Source: Sipunculus nudus | Lineage: Eukaryota; Annelida; Sipuncula; Golfingiida; Sipunculidae | Direction of reading: 5' to 3' | DNA length: 64,000 nucleotides | Assembly: GCA_026874595.1 (NCBI GenBank) | Contig: CM049317.1 | Span: forward strand, 10,268,382-10,332,381 | Part shown: piece by piece, positions 1 to 11,479 of the stretch | Numbering within the stretch: position 1 is the stretch's first letter | How the letters are laid out: each line of letters starts with the position of its first letter | The notes under the pieces: model-generated | What the model was told of the DNA's origin: nothing | Databases searched by the model: none | The model's input: only the letters and a program-made list of their open reading frames with translations | Made by a program: the position numbers and the translations under genes

Positions 1-269
1 TCAACATTTGATATGTGACTGATAATTGCATAAAATTTGGGGATGGTAGCTCCTGTTATTCCTGAGAAATTATGAGTTAGTGTACAGATGATTTGTAATA
101 TAATAAATCTACATTTTTTAAAAGCTTTTAAAAAACATTCTTGTCAATATTTTCCATAGATATTCTGAAATCTAAATGTCTAGAGGCATGATGTAATGGA
201 TGCTGATAAACTTATATCAGTCGAAAAACATTTTGTAGGTTTATAACTCATATGGGAATATACAGAAAA

Positions 270-958
270 ATGGCAAAGTTCAGCTTCCCATAACTCAGCC
301 AAAAATCATTGAACCAAAACCATTTGAACAAACTTGAATTATCAACTTCTAAGGATAATTATTGTGTTAGATTTAAGAATTTGGCCCAGTGGTTTTTGAG
401 GAGAAGATTTTTGTAGCCACTTAGCTAACATGGGCTGTTATGGCATATGACTAAATTCAGCTTCCAATAACTCAGCCAAAAGTCACTGAACTGAGACCAT
501 TTGAAAAAACTTGAATTATCAACATCTAAGGATAATTATTGTGTGAGATTTCAGAATTTGGCCCAGTGGTTTTTGAGAAGAAGATTTTTGTAGCCACTTA
601 GCTTACATGGGCTGTTATGGCATATGCCTAAATTCAGCTTCCCATAACTCAGTCAAAAGTCACTGAACTGAGACCATTTGAACAAACTTGAATTATCAAC
701 ATCTAAGGATAATTTATGTGTGAGATTTAAGAATTTGTCCCAGTGGTTTTTGAGAAGAAGATTTTTGTAGCCACTTAGCTAAAATGGGCTTTTATGGCAT
801 ATGACTAAATTCAGCTTCCCATAACTTAGCCAAAAGTCACTGAACTGAGACCATTTGAACAAACTTCAGAAAGCACTACCCTAGGATCATTTCTGTGCAA
901 TTTTAAACAATTTGGCCATTTCGTTTTAGAGAAGAAGTTATTTGTAGCTGTCAGTATG
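270..958 (+). repeat. ~177-bp tandem repeat, about 3.5 units
   Basis: The string GCCAAAAGTCACTGAACTGA recurs about every 177 bp (near 298 diverged, 474, 651, 829), along with GAAGATTTTTGTAGCCACTT. Two more units lie at 3600-3960, leading into the next family A copy in the same order. Confidence 0.85.
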
Positions 959-960
959 AA

Positions 961-1465
961 ACGGGCATTGATGACCCCCGTACAAAAAAGGCCGATGCAG
1001 GTGGCGCCACCAATACCTCAATTTCAGATATGACTCATGTGACCAACATTGGCATAAAATTTGGTGATGATAGCTCAAGCCATTTCTGAGATTGTAATTT
1101 TAGTATGCATTTTTGGACAGATGACTAAGTTCAACTTCCTGTAACTCGGCCAAAAATCACCGAACTTAAACCATTCGAACAAATTTGAGAGAGATTGTTC
1201 CAGGAATCATTTCTGTAAAATATTGGACAATTTGGCTGAACAGATTCGGAGAAGAAGATTTTTTAGCTTTTTCCCTATAAAACCTAAGAAAATGCAGTTA
1301 GCCAAAAAATAAGCAAAATCCGATAGAGTTTTCAGATGACTAATTTTATGCATAAAATTTCGTGATGCTAATTCGTGCCGTTTTCAAGATAGTATGGGTT
1401 AACCGACGGACGACGGACGCCGGACGATGCCACACCATCGCATAAGCTCACAGGTTCGCTAAAAA
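961..1465 (+). mobile_element. family A copy, 3' portion
   Basis: Runs from GATGACCCCCGTACAAAAAA through GGTGGCGCCACC (1000-1011) and a GACGGACGACGGACGCCGGA microsatellite to the tail CATAAGCTCACAGGTTCGCT + AAAAA. The CACAGGTTCGC tail is the inverse of the left-end motif of A1. A second GGTGGCGCCACC follows the tail at 1471-1482. Confidence 0.72.
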
Positions 1466-1826
1466 ATACCGGTGGCGCCACCACGTTTCAGGAACTGACA
1501 AAACTAGTCATGGTCAATATTCAAGGCAAGATTCATGACAAACCATGCATTAATTATCAAGATATTGGAGGTTTTGTATCAAATTTCTTACTATTCTGGG
1601 GGATACTTTCAAGCCTCGTAGCTCAAAGAATATAGGTCGCAGTGACCTAATTTCAGGTTTCCAAGGAGATTTTTTATTGACCTCCCTGGATTATAACTTA
1701 GAAGTTTCTAGGACAAGCTGTTACGATTTGTGCCCTGCTAACGGACGGCCGGATATCCGTATGGACGACGGACAAAGCGCCATTCCTACACCTCAGTTGA
1801 CTTACAGTCAGCTGAGCTATAAATGA
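1466..1826 (+). mobile_element. solo 3' end of a class ACAAGG (B-type) element
   Basis: Contains GAATATAGGTCGCAGTGACC, GATTTGTGCCCTGCTAACGG, an ACGG-rich stretch, and the terminal hairpin CTCAG-t-TGACT, loop TAC, AGTCA-g-CTGAG, then CTATAAAT. The same 3' end occurs near 6700, 37335 and 62365. Confidence 0.6.
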
Positions 1827-2630
1827 TTGTAGCTGGCACCACAAGTCTTGTATACAACGAAGCTATCAGAGATATATACATATGCCCAAGTTCAGACTGA
1901 TATATCATACCCCTCCTGAGAAATAAGCAGGGACACACACTGTGCAAAAATTATTGTAGGTGGCACCACCAGTCTTGTATAAGACAAAGCTATTCGATAG
2001 GTATAAATATGCCCAATTTCAGGATGATATATCAAATTCCTTTATAGAAATAAGCAGGCACAAAAGTGACACACTGTGGAAAAGTCATTGTAGGTGGTGA
2101 CACCTGTCTTGTGAACGAGAAACCCATCAAAGACGCATAGACAGGTCAAATTATCAGGCCAATACATCAAACTTACCTTAAGTTTGATGCATGGGGCTGA
2201 AAAAGCTTATATGCGAAAGGCAGTTGCCCCGAGTGAACTGTGACAAATTTGCTTGCTCAGGCTACTGCACTGAGTGAACTCATGACCTGCACCTGGCTAG
2301 ACGTGGTCAACTTTTGACCTGTACCTGGCTGCACTGAGTGAACTCTTGACCTGTTGCCTAATCTGATACAGTTGGCAGTCTGCCAAAGCTATAAATAGAT
2401 TGGCTCCACATGCAGCCCTGAGAGGCATGACACCCATGAGGTGATCACATGGTGCCCATGAGGTGTTCACATGTCACCCATGAGGGGATCACATGCCTTG
2501 TGCTTGGCTGCACTGACTGAACTCTTGACCTATATCTGGCTGCACTGAATGAACTCTTGATCTGTTGTCAAATCTGAAACAGTTTGCAGTTTCTTAACCT
2601 ATTTAAATATACAGACACAATCTTAGCCTG
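1827..2630 (+). repeat. E-like short units, then degenerate GTGAACTCTTGACCTG repeats
   Basis: 1830-2160 has three units of about 125 bp with GTAGGTGGCACCACCAGTCT and GATATATCA. 2215-2600 has irregular repeats of CTGCACTGAGTGAACTCTTG and three GATCACATG/CCCATGAGGTG units. No coding potential was seen. Confidence 0.55.
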
Positions 2631-3289
2631 TTGGCAAATCTGTTTACACATACTGAAAGACTTTGGCTAAAATGCATTTTTTTCAAGCTGACATATTCAT
2701 AAACTTTTTTTCAAAATATCTAGAATAATAAAAGATGCAGTTTTTTTCATAAATAAGCTGAATCCCACAACATTTGATATATGACAGATTATTGCATAAA
2801 ATCTGGGGATGGTAGTTCCTGCTATTCTGAGAAATTATGGGTTAATGTACAGATGACCAATGACCCCCGTACAAAAAAGGTCAATGCAGGTGACCATCAA
2901 TACCTGAATTTCATATATGGCTCATGTGACCAACACTGGCAGAAAATTTGGTGATCATAGCTCCGGCCGTTTCTGAGATTGTAATTTTAGTATGCTTTTT
3001 CGGACAGATGACTAGGTTCAACTTCCTGTAATTCGGCAAAAATGCACTGAACTTGAACCATTTGAACAAACTTGAGAGAGATGATATAAAAGATTATTTC
3101 TGTGAAATATTGAACAAACTGGCTTGACGGTTTCGTCGGAGAAGATTTTTTAAGTTTTTTTTTAGCTTTTTCTCTATAAAATCTGAGAAAATGCAGATTT
3201 TTTCAGATGGCTAATTTTTTGCATTAAATTTCATGATGCTAGTTCCAGTCAATCCAATAGTATGAGGTAACGTATACCTGTGATTGTAA
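2631..3289 (+). mobile_element. degraded family A copy
   Basis: From 2765 it resembles the window start (ACAACATTTGATATATGACA), and from 2850 family A (CAATGACCCCCGTACAAAAA, TGACTAGGTTCAACTTCCTG), but the GGTGGCGCCACC is reduced to GGTGACCATC and the tail is missing. Confidence 0.5.
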
Positions 3290-4004
3290 ACATTGCCTGG
3301 CATGAGGAATATCTAAAATCATAAATCTTCATTTTTTAAAAGTTTTTAAAAAACATTCTTGTCAATATTAACCAAAGATAACCTGAAATCTAAATGTCTG
3401 GAGGCATGATGTAACGGATGCTGATAAACTGGTTCCAGGCTAGATGTATCTGCTTCACACAGCTAACATATATGGTAAAATGACTCAATTCAATCCTTAT
3501 TATTCAGCTAAAATTCATTCTTCGGAACCATAAAAGACAATTAATTATTATAAGAATTATTCAGGGATTATTCTTGTAAAATATTAAACAAATTGGCCTC
3601 AGTGGCGTCAGTCAAAAAACGTTTTGCAGGTTTATAACTCATATGGGAAAATAAAGCAATATGGCTAAGTTAAGCTTCCCATAACTCAGCCAAAAATCAC
3701 TGAACCAAAACCATTTGAACAAACTTGAATTATCAACATCTAAGGATAATTAATGTGTGAGATTTATGAATTTGGCCCAGTGGTTTTTGAGGAGAAGATT
3801 TTTGTAGCCACTGAGCTAAAATGGGCTTTTATGGCATATGACTAAATTCAGCTTCCCATAACTCAGCCAAAAGTCACTGAACTGAGACCATTTGAACAAA
3901 CTTCAGAAAGCACTACCCTAGGATCATTTCTGTGCGGTATTAAACAATTTGGCCATATGGTTTCAGAGAAGAATTTTTTTTTGTAGCTGTCAGTATGATA
4001 TGGG
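3290..4004 (+). repeat. second copy of the ~177-bp repeat and its leader
   Basis: 3300-3430 repeats sequence of 60-230 (AAAACATTCTTGTCAATATT, GGAGGCATGATGTAACGGAT), and 3600-3960 repeats two of the ~177-bp units. The order leader, 177-bp units, family A module is the same as at 1-1465. Confidence 0.75.
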
Positions 4005-4510
4005 CACTGATGACCCCCGTAAAAAAAAGTCTGATGCAGGTGGCGCCACCAATACCTCAATTTCAGATATGACTCATGTGACCAACATTGGCATAAAATT
4101 TGATGATGACAGCTCCAGCCGTTTCTAAGATTGTAATTTTAGTATGCTTTTTTGGACAGATGACTAAGTTCAACTATCTGTAACTCGGCCAAAAATCACC
4201 GAACTTAAACCATTCGAACAAACTTGAGAGAGATTGTTCTAGGGGTAACTTCTATGAAATATTGGACAATTTGGCTGAACAGTTTCAGAGAAGAAGATTT
4301 TTAAAGCTTTTTTAGCTTTTTCCCTATAAAATCTAAGAAAATGCAGTTAGCAAAAAAATAAGCAAAATCTGAGTTTTTTAGATGACTAATTTTTTGCAGA
4401 AAATTTCGTGATGCTAACTCTTGCCGTTTTTAAGATAGTATAGGTTAACGTACAGACGACGGACGACGGACGCCGGCACACCATCGCATAAGCTCACAGG
4501 TTCGCTAAAA
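4005..4510 (+). mobile_element. family A copy, 3' portion
   Basis: Nearly the same as 961-1465, with GGTGGCGCCACC at 4039-4050, the ACGACGGACGACGGACGCCG microsatellite and the tail CATAAGCTCACAGGTTCGCT + AAAAA. GGTGGCGCCACC again follows the tail (4516-4527). The two copies and their flanks suggest a segmental duplication of about 3 kb. Confidence 0.72.
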
Positions 4511-4527
4511 ATGTGGGTGGCGCCACC

Positions 4528-5089
4528 TGTCTTTTATTAAACGGTAAGCTATCTATTCATACCATCAGATCACATCACAGAAAGATAAGAGGAGAAAATT
4601 TCAGTATCCGAATCCACCAAGTTTTCCGACCATGTGTAACAAAACCAACCAATTGAGCGTATAAATCCACTTTATTGATAATCACTGAAAAGCAAATTCA
4701 CCAAGGTTTGTAAATGATGTGTGCCTTAATAACTACATCACAGGTATCCCGAATTAAGCTGATCTAAAATACAATTATACAAACATATACGTGTATACAA
4801 CATTAAAACTACGTCCTGTTTCTGTGTGAACTCTGTCATCAAAACCACGCCATTTATATATCCATGCCATCACACCGTTTACATAACTTACTGTGTTACA
4901 TTTACGCACTTTCAAAATGGCTGCCTGTACAATGACATGTAAACATCATAAACTGCTGTGCATATTAGATGCAATGGGCGGATGGAAGTATCTGATACGG
5001 ACATTTTGAACATATATGGAATTCTTGTCGCATACGCTGTCATGCAGCTGGCATTATTTAAAAGGAGTGGATGTTTGAGCACTGCGCCC
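4528..5089. other. no feature recognised
   Basis: Unique-looking sequence between two repeat blocks. No convincing ORF, splice-flanked coding segment or repeat was seen. Confidence 0.5.
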
Positions 5090-6702
5090 TAAACTATGAA
5101 CCAAATGCTGTTGAAATAAGGTTTTATAATATGAGATGATAAAAAAAATAAGTTTGACAGAAATTATGTCTGTAGAAAAATATGAACAGGATATAAAAAA
5201 TATTCTTTGATTTGTCAAAAAAATATTTAGATGTATAGGAAACTAAGTTTATTGTTATGATTCTGTAAAATAAACTGCAAAATGTTCCCATCATCTTATA
5301 AATCAGTAGAACCTTAATACAATACTCTAAGTCTTAAGCCTACCTGGGGCAACAGATTGTTTTTGTTATGCACTAATGATGTTCTTATCTTTCAAAGGGC
5401 TGATACAAAGGGAATCATATATCACAAGTGTCGCTCACAATTATGTCCAAACAGTGAGATGTACCAGCTTGGATGCAATGGTATATAAAAGAAAACAGAG
5501 ATGGTCTACAAAGGAAGTTTTTATTGTGAACATCTCTGACATATAACCTTGGCCTTTTGCCAACATATCAACTGGATCCTTTCTATAGTGATGGGTAACT
5601 ACAAACCACTTAAAACTGGAGTAATCACTTGGCAACCAATGTGTGAATAACTTTGACTCGCAAACTTTAACCTCCTAACCAGTTGACCCTGAAATGAATA
5701 ATTTATTTTTTCAAGCAAAAAGACTGTGAATATGAAGTTTGAATCAAATTGAGCGACACATAGATGGGGCATATGTGAAAGACTGGAGGTTTGGGATAAA
5801 CAGTTTAGCTTGAATTATGTTCAAAAGCATTTTAGACAATTTTGTACTGTGACCTTGACCTCTGACCTTTTGAACTCAACATCAATAGGGTTCTTCCACT
5901 ATTGGTAGGCCATGTAAGACAGACGGGATATAGGTAAAAAGTTTGCCTTAAAATGACCTCACATAAGTGGGTGTTGTGAACTTGACCTTTGACCTCAAAA
6001 TCAACAGGTCTTGTCCCCTGTAGGCAGAGAAATGATATGTGAATGCTGGAACCTTGACCTTTATGACCTCAAAAACTATAGTGTTCTTTTCCCACTTGGT
6101 ATGTGCACCATATGTGAAAGATCAGAGGTTTTAGTGGGTGTTGTGAACTTGACCTTTGACCTCAAAATCAACAGGTCTTGTCCCCTGTAGGCAGAGAAAT
6201 GATATGTGAATGCTAGAACCTTGACCTTTATGACCTCAAAAACTATAGTGTTCTTTTCCCACTTGGTATGTGCACCATATGTGAAAGATCAGAGGTTTTG
6301 GATGTAAGGTTTGGCTTAAAATGCATCCAAAAAACTTTTCAAAGATGTGGGTCCTGTGATCTTGACCTTTGACCTTGTGACCTCAAAATAATTATGGTTT
6401 TCCCCCTTTTGGTAGGTGAGACATATGTGAAAGATGGAAGGTGTGGGATGAAAATTTTGGCTATAGGAATTAATCCTGGGGGGCGCAGACACACCCTGCA
6501 ACTCCGAGAATATAGGTCACAGTGACCTAGATCAGGTTTGCAAGATCTTTTTAGAACATCTAACCCTGCATAGGGTTCATGATCCTTTATGATTGCAATT
6601 TGTGCCCTGCTAACAGACGGACGGCTGGACGGACAGACAGAAGGACGATGGACAAAGACCCATCACTAAAGCACAGCATGACTGAAAGTCAGCTGAGCTA
6701 AA
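5090..6702 (+). mobile_element. class ACAAGG (B-type 3' end) element, left end not found
   Basis: The first 400 bp match 35930-36330 (TTATAAATCAGTAGAACCTT, TTGTTATGCACTAATGATGT). Then come diverged units with CTTGACCTTTGACCTCAAAA, including a local duplication (6000-6120 against 6130-6300). It ends with a GACGGACGGCTGGACGGACA tract and a 3' hairpin CAGC(a)TGACT, loop GAA, AGTCAGCTG, GAGCTAAAAA. Confidence 0.6.
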
Positions 6703-8724
6703 AATAATAATATTCACATATAGTTTTTCATACATGTATTTCTACAATAATGGGAACTGTATTTAAATTAAAAAGGGATATATAACCCTTTTTGCCTATA
6801 TTCGAATCTACGCTGTTTTATATTAATTATATGTTTCACGATATTTAATGTATTCAAATGCTTTGTGAATATCAATAAATTTAACCAAAAGCACCTTGGT
6901 ATACAATCACTAACTACAACCATATACAGTAAAGATGGGTTAAGTACAGCCGTCTGTGTGCTCAAAACAATAATAATGGCCAAGCAGGATGTTTGTCTAG
7001 ATTCCTGTGAATAAACCAGTTGAAAGAGTAAAGTTAATACTTGAGTGAAAAAATACCTTTGTATAATATATAACAGTAATACATCAATACAGTAAAGCAT
7101 GTTTTTTCAGAAGAAACTATTATTATGTATGTGGCATGAAAATACATCTCCATACAGACATTTAATTTCAATTGCTCCAGTTGTAAGGCATAGAAATTGA
7201 TTTAAATTCGTTCTCTGCAATTAAAACCTTAAAGTCCTATACTTGATGGTATCATATTTTACCCTTATCTTTCAGTAACCATATTTCTGATGCAACTTGT
7301 ATTATGAATATAGTGCATGAATAAATTTGAAATGAATTTTCATAACTTACGTAAGATCAGCTTATAATTATGTGTAAATCATTTTCAAATTTTAATTGAT
7401 ATTTGAGCAATTATTTCAGCATCATCAATCAAAATATTTAAAGCATGAAAAAAAAAATTTCTTAGTGCATACAAGTGTTAAAGTTCAGCATCTATAATTA
7501 ACAAGTTTATCAGCATGACAGTATAGATTGCCTTGGCAGTTAAAGCTCTGAATTTCTGCATAGACTACAACAAATTAAACATTCTGCATAATTACTTTTC
7601 TATACAATGCACAGGAAATTATATAATTTTGTTAACCATACTCTTCACATATCTGCATTTATAATCATAGCTTTAATTGTAATCTTTGAAAGTAGGAAGC
7701 TACTAAGCAGAACGTGAGAATATGAAACAGTGTGATGTAGACACTTTTCAAGAAAGCCACTAAGAATGAGTCCCCCACAAAAGGTCTCCATTGTGCTGTT
7801 CCATCTAAGTAAAGACCTCATTTGTTTACTTTTGTGAAGTTTTTGTTGCTGTTTTGTAGTGTCTCCTACATATTTATTTCTAAATATAGATCAAAACAAA
7901 CAAAGTCATTCACAAACTGTAAAGTTATGCATCCATAAAAATACATGTTTTCCTAAAAATATAACCATTCTTTCGGTATTTTCAACAAGTTATTGAGTAT
8001 GATTAAATATTTTGGCTCTGACATAGAAGGAGTATTTAAGAAACCTCTGGTGTACAACAAGAGCACTCTACCTATATTGCTATTAGAAGCAAATGCTGTA
8101 TATTGTCTATAAAAATATACCATGGTTTAAAAATGACAAATATGTTCCTAACATGGCATCTAAGAATATTTTCGCAAAAACACAACATAAAGAATACAGA
8201 AAAATTGAATGGCACATTCTCAATTTATCTAAAAAAATAATAAAACTAAATAAATCCACATACCCTCAAAACCTTATAAGACTGTCAAACAAATCTCAAA
8301 TAAAACATTAAAAACATATCCATATAAATCATAAACAAAAGCAAGTATTTGGTATGATTGTGACCACATGCTCCCCTCTTAATATCAACAAAAAGGCAGT
8401 TATTTGAAGATGATTTATAATACTTGAAGAAATGACAGATGTGTCCCTATCTTACCACAATAATATTTTTTATCAAAGAAAACAGTTGTTTTGCTTCACA
8501 CAAATTCATTCCAAATTTACCATTTTCGAAATTCATCTTCTTTATGAGGTGACAGCAGTCATATAAAGATAATTCAATACTGATAAAAAGTTGAAATTAT
8601 GGAATAATGACTAGCAAAATGTTTTCATCATTGATTCAATGTTATTTTGGCAATGTTGATTACTATTTGATATATAACATTGTTTCCACATTGAAGTTGA
8701 TGGCAGCAATGATGCATGATAGAA

Positions 8725-8732
<8 letters not shown>
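6703..8732. other. AT-rich sequence, nothing recognised
   Basis: AT-rich, non-repetitive at this scale. The open frames here (for example a 110-residue minus-strand frame at 7100-6768) lack known motifs and read as low-complexity translation. Confidence 0.5.
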
Positions 8733-8795
<63 letters not shown>

Positions 8796-8802
8796 ATATA
8801 TA

Positions 8803-8874
<72 letters not shown>

Positions 8875-8877
8875 TCG
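8733..8877 (+). repeat. (TA)n then (GA)n microsatellite
   Basis: About 85 bp of near-pure TA followed by about 55 bp of GA. The open frames across it are repeat translations (YIYIYI, SLSLSL). Confidence 0.95.
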
Positions 8878-11126
8878 AGACTCTTTCTGCAATATTTTGT
8901 CCACCGGATTTTTTTTTGCAATATTTTTTTTAAATAGTACAAGTGTATTTCATGTTCTGGCAGAGCTTTTTTCTACTGGACTCTAGAAGGAATTGGTCAG
9001 ATTCCCCAGAATCTCAGTACAAGTTCAAGTCTGAGCCCCTAAAAAATGGGCTAACTCAAATTCAAGTCAAGGTTTGAATCCTACATCACTGACTAAAAAG
9101 CTATATATATACAGTAAGAAAAGAGATAAGTGATCAGTTCAACAGGAATCTTGTCTGTGAAAATATTAAAGCACAAAGGGTAACAATGGATATATAACTT
9201 AGCCAGCTGAATCTCCCATGAGATATCATGACTAGTAGCATGGCATAAAAACATACCACTGTATATTCCAGCCACATCAGAACAAATATTGTTCATATGT
9301 ATAAATTGCACCATTACTGACCCTGCTAAAAATTCTTAATTAGCTTAACTATATATATGATATAACACATAACTACTACTATCATTATACATTTCAATAT
9401 GCACAAAATTCATTGTTATCAGTAAACTGCTTACTATGGCACAACATTTTGCAAGAAAAGTTTTTTTTAAATTTTGCATATAATATATATAATTAAACTA
9501 TATTTAAAGCATGTATTTTGATGACAACTTAGTGACAGTATATTTTTTTGTATTTAAGGAGGATATACAAAAAACAACCCTTTTAGTGCAAGAGAGTGAT
9601 AATCAAAATACATAACTGACAGAACAACTATAAGAGCTAAGATTAATATTCTAAATACATAACATCTGGAGTGTCTATGAGAACTTTGTAAAATATGTCA
9701 CTCATATTTATTACACAAGCTCAGAAAAAAATTCAAAATGTACCACTCAGAATGTCATGTTACACAACAGATATGACTGATGCTTATTTGAAATTGATTT
9801 TTATTAGAATAAACCTTTAGGAATTCCTGAGTGAATATTTAAAACACCTAGAATGACTATAATAATTAGTGCACAAAATCATGGTAAGGATGTTTGTGCA
9901 GACCCCAGAAGGACTGGCATTATAAGAAGAAATGATTAACAAACTATGTACCCAAACTCTGGGGTGTGGTGTATAAATCAGGAACATTGTATAATGAATC
10001 CAAATGATATATAGTTGAGGATGATTTATCTGAACACTATTTATCTGAAAAACTGTATATCTTACATGAAAACTGAGAACTGGATTTTTTAAATATTTAT
10101 CCAAAATACGCAGTCAACAACATGGCCAAAAGCTTCCAGAAATCTAGGTAAGGTTACCAGACTGAAGTGTTTTGTGTTCTTTTGTAAAAGCTTTTTTATT
10201 AACAACATTTAATTTCCTTCAGATTCGTCTGGTCCTCTCACTTGACAGGTCAGTCAATATGAGGTAGAAAATCTGTCTGCCAAGAGATGGCAGCACATAT
10301 AAGGTCACGGCGGGTCTTCTGAGTTTGATGATATTCAATGCTGATTACGATTTTCCAAGGCCATTCAGCAATAACTTCAATGTATTTAACAAGATAAATT
10401 GATAACATTTATTGAAAACCTAACAAAAATGCTTTTGCCAAGGTTTATTTTGGACTAGCTTTGATAATTTGTCAGCATCTGGTACAGCCCAATAAAAGGC
10501 AGAATCTTGGTGAATTGTGCAGAACCATTTATCCAAATGATCATTTATCCAAACAGAAACCCTGTCCCCTGAGCTTTTCAGATAAAAAATGCAGCAGTCG
10601 ATGCTCTGCTGTAATACTTAAAAATTCCATTTGGCATGGTATATGTATATTTTCTTTGGGCAAGCTATAACACATTTAATTCCTCTTTGGCATAATATAA
10701 ATAGTTCTGTTGGGGCAAGGTGAAATTCCTGACGAGTGTCACGTGGGCTCCTACCAAAAAGCAACATCTTCCTTAGAGCCAGGCTCTGGCAGCTACACTT
10801 TCAGAGACCTTGCTTAATCAAGGCACTCTGGGGTCTATTTCATGAGTAATGAACATGGGAATTGAACCAATCAAATGAAACGTGTACAACTCCTTTATGC
10901 ACAACTGATACTTATCTGTTGCTATTATCAGATCTAACATTTAGTATTGCCAGCAGGGCATTGAGAATCTGACAAATCAAATAAAGGTTTGTAAACATTT
11001 TACTTTTTGGTGCATATGTCCTTGTTTAGACTAAGTTTACACTGTTGTGACTACTATGTACTGTTAACATTTATAGCACTGGGATTGTTTGGCTGTTATG
11101 ATCAATAAGTGGGGGAGAGGTTGTTC
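8878..11126. other. unique 3' flank, nothing recognised
   Basis: AT-rich sequence between the microsatellite and the alr polyadenylation signal. 10690-10870 is less AT-rich (GTGTCACGTGGGCTCCTACC) but shows no supported exon. No second gene was recognised. Confidence 0.5.
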
Positions 11127-11132
11127 TTTATT
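11127..11132 (-). terminator. candidate polyadenylation signal of alr
   Basis: AATAAA on the minus strand about 90 nt past the stop codon (plus-strand TTTATT). It is the first canonical hexamer after the stop, and implies a 3' UTR of roughly 110-130 nt. No transcript evidence is available, so a more distal site remains possible. Confidence 0.5.
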
Positions 11133-11222
11133 TATAAAACAGACACAAGGGCAGTTTGATGAACCAAGGTCTCTGAAAACAGCTGTCAGAGCTTTGATAG
11201 TGGGCAGATAACAGGAGATGAT

Positions 11223-11479
11223 TCAATATAATGAAGGGTCAATGGCATCCACAATACAACACTTGCCGTTTGTGGTATATAGGCGGGGGAAGCGTAGTGA
11301 TAAGCTGGTCATGATCTCATACGAGATAGTGTCAAGCCTTGCTGCTATACCGGATGCTGACGTCTTTGGATTGTAGTCGGCTGTAATGATCGTAAACGTC
11401 TCATTTTCCTCTGCTGCTGATGATAGCCTCACTGTGATTGCATCCATGGAAACACGCCCAACTACTGGACACACCTCAC
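11223..11479 (-). CDS. alr: alanine racemase exon 9: C-terminal beta domain and stop
   Basis: The acceptor is a long pyrimidine tract ending CTTAG; the exon opens in phase 1 and runs to TGA at 11225-11223. It encodes EVCPVVGRVSMDAITVRLSS, an acidic insert AAEENETF, then SGIAARLDTISYEIMTSLSL and RFPRLY, ending VDAIDPSLY. GRVSMD supplies the conserved Met-Asp of the active-site entrance, and TISYEIMTSLSLRFPRLY is the standard C-terminal signature. Confidence 0.96.

Noticed and set aside
8607-8942. YIYIYI / SLSLSL open frames
   Set aside because: Translation of the (TA)n(GA)n microsatellite.
10690-10870. A further exon or second gene downstream of alr
   Set aside because: Less AT-rich than its surroundings, but no frame with splice-consistent ends or recognisable protein motif.
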